Position numbers and translations under genes: made by a program
Origin: Hymenobacter sp. DG01
GTDB lineage: Bacteria > Bacteroidota > Bacteroidia > Cytophagales > Hymenobacteraceae
Assembly (NCBI RefSeq): GCF_006352025.1
Contig: NZ_CP040936.1
Location: 682,001 to 746,000 of the forward strand
Length of the DNA: 64,000 bases
Reading direction: 5' to 3'
In this document: in pieces, positions 58,227-64,000 of the stretch
Numbering within the stretch: the stretch's first letter is position 1
Layout: every line of letters begins with the position of its first letter
Notes under the pieces: generated by a model
What the model was told of the DNA's origin: nothing
Databases searched by the model: none
What the model saw: only the letters and a program-made list of their open reading frames with translations

Positions 58227-60704
58227 ATGCGAAATCTGTCCTTAGTACTTGCTGGCCTGTTATCGGCCGTGGCCGCGGTGGCCCAGCAACCCACCCCGCA
58301 AGCAGCCACCGCTACGACTTACCGCGCCGAGGAGCGCAAAGTCAATGCCCTGGTACACACCCGGCTGGACCTGCGCTTCGACTACGCCAAGCGCTACGCC
58401 TACGGTAAAGCATGGCTGACCATGAAGCCCCACGGCTACCCCACCGACTCCCTGCGGCTCGATGCCAAGGGCATGGATATCAAATCGGTAGCCTTACTGA
58501 AAGGCAATACGCCGCAGCCTCTGAAGTACCAATACAACGGCTGGCAGCTGGCGGTGCAGCTGGGGCACATGGTGCCAGTAGGCGAGGAATACACGGTTTA
58601 CATTGAGTACACTGCCAAGCCTGATGAGCTGCAGGTGAAAGGCAGCGCCGCCATTACCGGGGCCAAAGGCCTGTACTTTATAAACCCCGATAGTGCCGTG
58701 GCAGGCAAGCCGGTTCAGATCTGGACCCAGGGCGAAACGGAGGGTAGCTCAGCCTGGTTTCCTACCATTGATAGGCCCAACCAGAAATCAACCTCCGAGA
58801 TAAGCCTGACGGTGCCCGCTAAGTACGTTACGCTCAGCAACGGGCTGCTGACGAGCCAGGAAGCCGCTGGCCCCGGCATGCGCCGCGACACCTGGAAAAT
58901 GGACCAGCCCCACGCGCCTTACCTGTTCATGCTGGCCGTCGGCGACTTCCGGATTACCAGGGATACCTGGCGGGGTAAAGAAGTCAGCTACTACCTCGAA
59001 CCCCAGTACGCGGCCCAGGCCCGCGCCATTTTTGGCAAAACGCCGCGTATGCTGGAGTTCTTTTCCCAGCGCCTTGGCGTGGATTTTCCGTGGAGTAAAT
59101 ACGCCCAGGTAGTCGGCCGCGAGTACGTGGCCGGCGCCATGGAAAACACCACGGCTTCCCTGTTCGGGGAGCATGCGCAAGGTACGGCCCGCGAGCAGCT
59201 GGATTGGGAGTATGCCCTGGTGGAGCGCGAAATTGCTCACGAGCTGTTCCATCAGTGGTTTGGTGACCTGGTGACGGCCGAAAGCTGGAGCAACCTGACC
59301 GTGAATGAGTCGTTTGCCAACTTCTCGGAGGTACTCTGGGCCGAGCACGAGTACGGCCCCGACGCGGGCGCGGCTCAGGCCCACCGCAGTCTGCGCACTT
59401 ACCTGCGCGGCCCCGGCAACTACGAGAAGCCCTTGGTGCGCTTTCAGTATGCCGATAAGGAGGATATGTTTGATGGGGTTAGCTACCAGAAAGGGGGTAG
59501 CATCCTGAACATGCTCCGCTCTTACCTGGGCGAAGACGTGTTTTTTGCGGGGCTGAGAACATACCTAACCCGCAACGCCTTCGGGACCGGCGAAGCCCAG
59601 CAGCTGCGGCTGGCGCTGGAGGAAGCTTCGGGCCAGGATTTGAACTGGTTTTTCAACCAATGGTACTACCGCGCTGGTCACCCCATTGTCACGATTGACT
59701 ATCAGTGGGATGCTGCCCGCCAGCGCCAGGCGGTGGTAGTGCGCCAAACCCAGCCCGGAGCGCCCTTCGTGCTGCCGCTTCAGGTAGATGTGTACACCAA
59801 CGGGCGCGCCCGGCGCTACCCCGCTACCCTGCGCCACGCCGTCGATACGCTGTACTTTCCGGCCGCTAGCCGCCCGGAGCTGGTGAATGTGGATGCGCAG
59901 AAAACCTTAGTCTGGCAGAAGCAGGACAACAAGCCCCTGGCTGAGTTTGCCTACCAGTACCGTCACGCGGCTACCTTCCTAGACCGGCGCGAAGCCCTGG
60001 TGGCTGCTCAGAGTCAGCTTTCCGACCCTCTGGCCCAGAAAATTCTCGTTATGGGCCTGCAGGATAAGTCGGATGTGTTGCGTGGGCTAGCCATTGAGCA
60101 GCTCAACCTCAAAAACGACACGCTTCGCAAAGCTGCTGCCCCTATCCTGGCTCGCCTCGCCACCACTGACCCGTCGGTGCAGGTGCAGGCTGCGGCCTTG
60201 TCGGCTCTGGGTAACCTGAAGCAGAAACGCTACACAAAGCTATTTACCAAAGCCCTGAACAGCCAATCGTACCAGGTGCAGGGGGCGGCCTTGCAGGGGC
60301 TGGCCGCCTTGCAGCCCGCACAGGCCCTGGCCCGCGCCACCACTTTCGAGGCCGATAACAAAGGCGCCCTGACGGTAGCGCAGGTGCAGGTATATGGTCA
60401 GGTGGGCGGCCCGGCGCAGTGGCCCTCAGTGCTGGCCAAGTTTGATGCCGCCGACCCCAACAACCGCTTCAATATGATGTCTGGCTTTGGAGCCATGCTC
60501 GGTCGCCTCGACGACCCGACGGCCCTCACCCAGGGTATTACCCGCATCAAGGATATGGGAGTACAATTCAAGCCCTACGGCGTTGCAAAACCCCTCACCG
60601 AGCTGCTCCAGAAGATTCGGCAGCAGCAGGCTACCCGCCCGAACGCCGGGCAGGCGGCCACGCTGGTAGCTCAGGCTATAGCCGAGATTGAGGCGGCAAA
60701 GTAG
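58227..60704 (+). CDS. M1-family aminopeptidase, secreted
   Basis: 825 residues from MRNLSLVL at 58227, with a signal peptide ending near AVAQQ. The M1 hallmarks are GAMENTTAS (substrate N terminus) and the zinc site HELFHQWFGDLVTAESWSNLTVNESFA (H-E-x2-H-x18-E, a landmark at about residues 335-362). The C-terminal third is alpha-solenoid (HEAT-like; LRGLAIEQLNLKND.., LSALGNLKQKRYTKL). It probably trims peptides in the periplasm. Confidence 0.94.
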   Translation: MRNLSLVLAGLLSAVAAVAQQPTPQAATATTYRAEERKVNALVHTRLDLRFDYAKRYAYGKAWLTMKPHGYPTDSLRLDAKGMDIKSVALLKGNTPQPLKYQYNGWQLAVQLGHMVPVGEEYTVYIEYTAKPDELQVKGSAAITGAKGLYFINPDSAVAGKPVQIWTQGETEGSSAWFPTIDRPNQKSTSEISLTVPAKYVTLSNGLLTSQEAAGPGMRRDTWKMDQPHAPYLFMLAVGDFRITRDTWRGKEVSYYLEPQYAAQARAIFGKTPRMLEFFSQRLGVDFPWSKYAQVVGREYVAGAMENTTASLFGEHAQGTAREQLDWEYALVEREIAHELFHQWFGDLVTAESWSNLTVNESFANFSEVLWAEHEYGPDAGAAQAHRSLRTYLRGPGNYEKPLVRFQYADKEDMFDGVSYQKGGSILNMLRSYLGEDVFFAGLRTYLTRNAFGTGEAQQLRLALEEASGQDLNWFFNQWYYRAGHPIVTIDYQWDAARQRQAVVVRQTQPGAPFVLPLQVDVYTNGRARRYPATLRHAVDTLYFPAASRPELVNVDAQKTLVWQKQDNKPLAEFAYQYRHAATFLDRREALVAAQSQLSDPLAQKILVMGLQDKSDVLRGLAIEQLNLKNDTLRKAAAPILARLATTDPSVQVQAAALSALGNLKQKRYTKLFTKALNSQSYQVQGAALQGLAALQPAQALARATTFEADNKGALTVAQVQVYGQVGGPAQWPSVLAKFDAADPNNRFNMMSGFGAMLGRLDDPTALTQGITRIKDMGVQFKPYGVAKPLTELLQKIRQQQATRPNAGQAATLVAQAIAEIEAAK

Positions 60705-61002
60705 GGTAGGGCAAAGGCGGAGTTGCAGCAGTATTACTACCCCTAAAAAGATACTGAAGGCTGGTTAAGCTTAGCAAAGGAAAGCTGTGAAGAGGAATGG
60801 GACCAAATCAGGTCAAGTTCCTAAGGCTACCTCCTCCGTAGCAACCATCCCAGTTAAAATAGAGTAGGGCAAAGCTCACTCGGCGAGACAAATTCACCCG
60901 CAGGCGCGGCTCCAGGGCCGGTTGTCGGCCTGGGCGCCACGCTCCGGCGGGTACTCGCCACCATGTTACTTCTGGAACTCAGGAGCCCCGAGCTACTACT
61001 CT
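60705..61002 (+). other. intergenic region before the glucosidase gene
   Basis: About 300 bp with no supported gene. It contains a G/C-rich hairpin (60903-60938, CCAGG..CCG paired with CGGCCTGG and outer GGCGC/GCGCC). Otherwise I see nothing specific. Confidence 0.4.
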
Positions 61003-63636
61003 ATGACGCAGGAACAACTACGCCTCGCAGAAACGAATACACACACCGCCCCCTGGAAAAAATTTGGCCCCTACCTCACCGAGCGCCAGTGGGGTACCGT
61101 GCGCGAAGATTACTCGGCCGAAGGCAACGCCTGGGACTACATCACCCACGATATGGCTCGCAGCAAGGCCTACCGCTGGGGCGAGGAAGGTTTGGGTGGC
61201 ATCTCCGATGATAAGCAACAGCTATGCTTTGCTGTAGCCCTCTGGAACGGGAAAGATGAAATCCTGAAGGAGCGCCTGTTTGGCCTTACCAACGGGCAGG
61301 GCAACCACGGCGAGGACGTGAAGGAGCTGTACTACTACCTCGACAGCACGCCCACGCACTCCTACATGAAGATGCTGTATAAGTATCCGCAGCGGGCGTT
61401 TCCGTACCGGAAGCTGGTCAAGGAAAACGCCCGCCGCACCCGCGAGCAGCCCGAGTACGAGCTGCTCGACACGGGCATCTTCAGCAAGGGCCGCTACTTC
61501 GATGTGTTTATGGAGTACGCCAAGGCCGGCCCCGATGACATCCTGATTCAGATAACGGTGCACAACCGTGGGCCCAAGCGCGCTTCGGTGCAGGTGCTAC
61601 CCCAGCTTTGGTTTCGCAACACTTGGAGCTGGGGCTACGACGATACCCGCCCCATGGTGCGCGAACTGGAGCCCGGCACTGCCCTGGCCGAGCACCCGGC
61701 CTTGGGTGCCTACCACCTCTACTGCGACCAAACCCCTCAGCTGCTCTTCTGCGAAAACGAAACCAACGGAGCCCGGCTTTACAACCTGCCCGCCGATGGT
61801 CTGCACTTCAAGGATGGCATCAACGACTATATCATCGATGGCAAGGTGGACGCCATTAATGCTGAGCAGCAAGGCACTAAAATGGCCGCCCAGTACTACC
61901 TCACTCTGCAGCCGGGCCAGTCGCAGGTGGTGCGGCTGCGGCTGCGGCAGCCGGCCTGCCCCGAGCCCTTTCTGGACTTTGACCACATCTTCGCGGCCCG
62001 CCGGCGCGACGCCGACGAGTTCTACGACTGCCTCCAGGAAAACCTGCCGCCCGACCCCGATGCCCGCAATGTGCAGCGCCAGGCCTTTGCCGGCATGCTC
62101 TGGAGCAAGCAGTTCTATTATTATGATGTAACCCAGTGGATAGAAGGCGACCCGGCCGTGGCAACGCCTCCGCCCGAGCGCTGCAAAGGCCGCAACCGGC
62201 AGTGGGCCCACCTGCAAAACCAGGACATCATTTCCATGCCCGATAAGTGGGAGTACCCCTGGTACGCGGCCTGGGACCTGGCTTTTCACTGCATTCCGCT
62301 GGCTATCCTGGATGCCGAGTTTGCTAAAAGCCAGCTGCGCCTGCTCACCAAAGACTGGTACATGCACCCCAACGGCCAACTGCCGGCCTACGAGTGGAAT
62401 TTCTCCGACGTGAACCCGCCCGTGCACGCCTGGGCCACCTGGCGCGTGTACAAAATGGACAAAAAGCTGCGCGGCGACCAAGGCGACACGGCGTTTCTGG
62501 AAAGCGTGTTTCATAAGCTTGCCCTCAACTTTACCTGGTGGGTAAACCGCAAGGACAAGAGCGAGCGGAACATCTTTGAGGGGGGCTTCCTGGGGCTCGA
62601 TAACATTGGTGTGTTCGACCGCTCGGCTCCGCTGCCCACCGGCGGCTACATTGAGCAGTCGGATGGTACGAGCTGGATGGCCATGTTTGCCCTGAACATG
62701 ATGCGCATGGCTCTGGAGTTGGCCCGCACCAACCCCGTGTACCAGGAAATGGCCAGCAAATTCTTCGAGCACTTCCTCTACATTGCCGATGCCATGACCC
62801 GTGGCGGCGACGGCCTGTTTAACCTCTGGGACGAAGAAGACGGCTTTTATTACGACGTGCTGCACACCCCCGACGAGGAGCGCATCAAGCTGAAAGTGCG
62901 CTCCATTGTGGGCCTGATTCCGCTGTTCGCGGTGGAAGTAGTGGACCAGCAACTCCTAGACGCCATGCCTGAGTTTACAGCGCGGGCCCGCTGGCTGCTG
63001 GACAGCCGGCCCCACTTGGCCAAGCTGGTGGCTCGTTGGGAAGACCCCGGCAAGGGCGCCCGCCACTTGCTGGGCCTACTGCGCCGCTCCCGTCTTAAGA
63101 AGTTGCTCACCCGCATGCTCGATGAAACCGAGTTTCTATCGGAGTACGGCATCCGGGCCATGTCGCGCTACCACCTGGAGCACCCCTACGTGTTCAGTAC
63201 CGAGGAGGAAAACTTTGAGGTTCACTACGTGCCCGGCGAGGCCGAAAGCAGCATGTTTGGGGGCAACAGCAACTGGCGCGGCCCCATCTGGTTTCCCATC
63301 AACTACCTCATTATCGAGTCGTTGCAGCGCTACCACTTCTACTACGATAGCAAGTTTCAGATTGAGTACCCCACCGGCTCGGGCACGTTGCTGACGTTGC
63401 AGGAGGTAGCTGCTGCCCTGGCCGGCCGCCTGACCAAGCTTCTACTCAAGGATGAGCACGGCCACCGCCCCGCCTTTGGAGATAATGAGCTGTTGCAGAA
63501 GGACCCTCATTTCAAGGACTACCTGCTCTTCCACGAGTACTTCCACGGCGACACCGGCTACGGCCTCGGGGCCAACCACCAAACCGGCTGGACCGGCCTC
63601 ATCGTGCGTTTGCTGCAGTTGCAGGAGCAGCGTTAA
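61003..63636 (+). CDS. GH63/MGH1-type glycoside hydrolase (glucosidase)
   Basis: 877 residues from MTQEQLRLAE at 61003; the longer frame upstream is not protein-like. The family (GH63-like glucosidases related to mannosylglycerate hydrolase) is indicated by YPWYAAWDLAFHCIPLAI (catalytic Asp in the W-D motif), NGQLPAYEWNFSDVNPPVHAWAT, and YIEQSDGTSWMAMFALNM. The C-terminal (a/a)6 part ends NHQTGWTGLIVRLLQLQ. It is cytosolic and processes an alpha-glucoside or glucosylglycerate-like compatible solute; the precise substrate is unproven. Confidence 0.85.
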   Translation: MTQEQLRLAETNTHTAPWKKFGPYLTERQWGTVREDYSAEGNAWDYITHDMARSKAYRWGEEGLGGISDDKQQLCFAVALWNGKDEILKERLFGLTNGQGNHGEDVKELYYYLDSTPTHSYMKMLYKYPQRAFPYRKLVKENARRTREQPEYELLDTGIFSKGRYFDVFMEYAKAGPDDILIQITVHNRGPKRASVQVLPQLWFRNTWSWGYDDTRPMVRELEPGTALAEHPALGAYHLYCDQTPQLLFCENETNGARLYNLPADGLHFKDGINDYIIDGKVDAINAEQQGTKMAAQYYLTLQPGQSQVVRLRLRQPACPEPFLDFDHIFAARRRDADEFYDCLQENLPPDPDARNVQRQAFAGMLWSKQFYYYDVTQWIEGDPAVATPPPERCKGRNRQWAHLQNQDIISMPDKWEYPWYAAWDLAFHCIPLAILDAEFAKSQLRLLTKDWYMHPNGQLPAYEWNFSDVNPPVHAWATWRVYKMDKKLRGDQGDTAFLESVFHKLALNFTWWVNRKDKSERNIFEGGFLGLDNIGVFDRSAPLPTGGYIEQSDGTSWMAMFALNMMRMALELARTNPVYQEMASKFFEHFLYIADAMTRGGDGLFNLWDEEDGFYYDVLHTPDEERIKLKVRSIVGLIPLFAVEVVDQQLLDAMPEFTARARWLLDSRPHLAKLVARWEDPGKGARHLLGLLRRSRLKKLLTRMLDETEFLSEYGIRAMSRYHLEHPYVFSTEEENFEVHYVPGEAESSMFGGNSNWRGPIWFPINYLIIESLQRYHFYYDSKFQIEYPTGSGTLLTLQEVAAALAGRLTKLLLKDEHGHRPAFGDNELLQKDPHFKDYLLFHEYFHGDTGYGLGANHQTGWTGLIVRLLQLQEQR

Positions 63637-63643
63637 ACTGCAA

Positions 63644-63674
63644 GGGACCCGCCAACAAGCTGTTAGCGGGCCCC
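63644..63674. terminator. imperfect hairpin between convergent genes
   Basis: GGGACCCGC and GCGGGCCCC pair with one mismatch around a 13-base loop, just after the glucosidase stop and facing the ankyrin gene. No strong T-run. Confidence 0.5.
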
Positions 63675-63700
63675 TGACGATTTGACGACGGTCGTTGCGC

Positions 63701-64000
63701 TTATTCTTTCAGTTTGGCCTCAATCAGGGCAATGACCCTCCGGTTCTTGCTTTGCTGAGCGGCCCCCAGCACCGTGTTGCCCTGGCCATCGTCGGCTCGC
63801 ACGTCGGCGCCATGGGTGAGAAGTAGTTCCACCAGCTCCGGGCTGCCTTTGCCGGCGGCATACATGAGGGCCGTCGTCTTGAACCAGTCTTTCCATTCGA
63901 GCTGGGCCTTGTGCTCTACCAGCAGCTTCACAATAGGAAAGGTACTGGTGTTGATAGCCATGGTCAGGGCACTGAACTGAGCACCCGGGCCCATTTGCAT
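63701..64000 (-). CDS. ankyrin-repeat protein, 3' part
   Basis: At least 99 residues, the C-terminal end of a longer protein running off the window. Two or three ankyrin units are seen, for example TALMYAAGKGSPELVELLLTHGADVRADD and VLGAAQQSKNRRVIALIEA. Function is that of a protein-binding scaffold. The Met at the window edge may be internal. Confidence 0.8.
   Translation of the reverse strand: MQMGPGAQFSALTMAINTSTFPIVKLLVEHKAQLEWKDWFKTTALMYAAGKGSPELVELLLTHGADVRADDGQGNTVLGAAQQSKNRRVIALIEAKLKE

Noticed and set aside
1..64000. CRISPR array or insertion sequence
   Set aside because: No regularly spaced identical repeats with unique spacers and no transposase ORF were seen; the palindromes are isolated elements.

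Overview
The window reads as chromosomal DNA of a GC-rich Bacteroidota, most like Hymenobacter or a close member of the Cytophagales. The reasons are two TonB-dependent receptors (one with an N-terminal carboxypeptidase-regulatory-like domain), a split two-subunit transketolase, Mpl-type murein recycling, few clear Shine-Dalgarno sites, several TAnnTTTG-type -7 promoter boxes, and many short palindromic intergenic repeats. No rRNA, tRNA, CRISPR array, integrase or transposase gene was recognised. Most of the window looks like housekeeping and accessory metabolism; the clearest foreign patch is the AT-rich stretch near 53.4-54.4 kb.

Layout. 0.2-9 kb: miaA, pfkA, a TerB-like protein, a class III aminotransferase, an ECF sigma / membrane protein / Spy-like operon, a DUF481 porin-like protein, a zinc-ribbon protein and a small membrane-protein gene interrupted by an in-frame TAG. 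9-16.4 kb: the two transketolase halves, unusually separated by a VWA-domain gene and a PhyH-type dioxygenase gene, then Bcp peroxiredoxin, lipocalin and NDH-2. 16.4-27.5 kb: M23 and M48 peptidases, FAA hydrolase, small lipoproteins, alpha/beta hydrolase, Mpl ligase, DnaB helicase carrying a full intein in its Walker A motif, and a Ser-rich membrane protein. 27.7-33.9 kb: glutamate synthase (gltB, gltD).

34-45.3 kb is a regulator plus transport block: ModE-like and MarR-GNAT regulators, a TonB receptor, a small His-containing protein behind an AT-rich operator-like dyad, a siderophore-type TonB receptor, and an ABC ATPase with two DUF3526-like permeases. It looks like a metal or metallophore locus. 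45.3-49.1 kb holds small hypothetical proteins, an aspartoacylase-like enzyme and a Crp/Fnr regulator. 49.5-53.4 kb is a three-gene molybdenum hydroxylase operon (PaoABC/YagTSR type).

53.4-57 kb is an accessory patch: an AT-rich orphan TIR-like protein (probable anti-phage or cell-suicide effector), a DUF433/DUF5615 toxin-antitoxin pair, an MFS transporter, a GNAT enzyme and an AT-rich small ORF. The window ends with a DODA-type dioxygenase, an M1 aminopeptidase, a GH63/MGH1-like glucosidase and the partial end of an ankyrin-repeat protein.

A second layer is repeat structure. A family of 30-160 bp palindromic elements sharing GTCATG..GAGCGCAG..CGA..CATCTC arms occurs at about 1.2, 10.8, 12.3, 16.4 and 41.6 kb. 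One copy, a perfect 32-bp inverted repeat, lies inside the 5' coding end of the PhyH gene. Other palindromic elements sit between gltB and gltD and at the 3' end of the GNAT gene.
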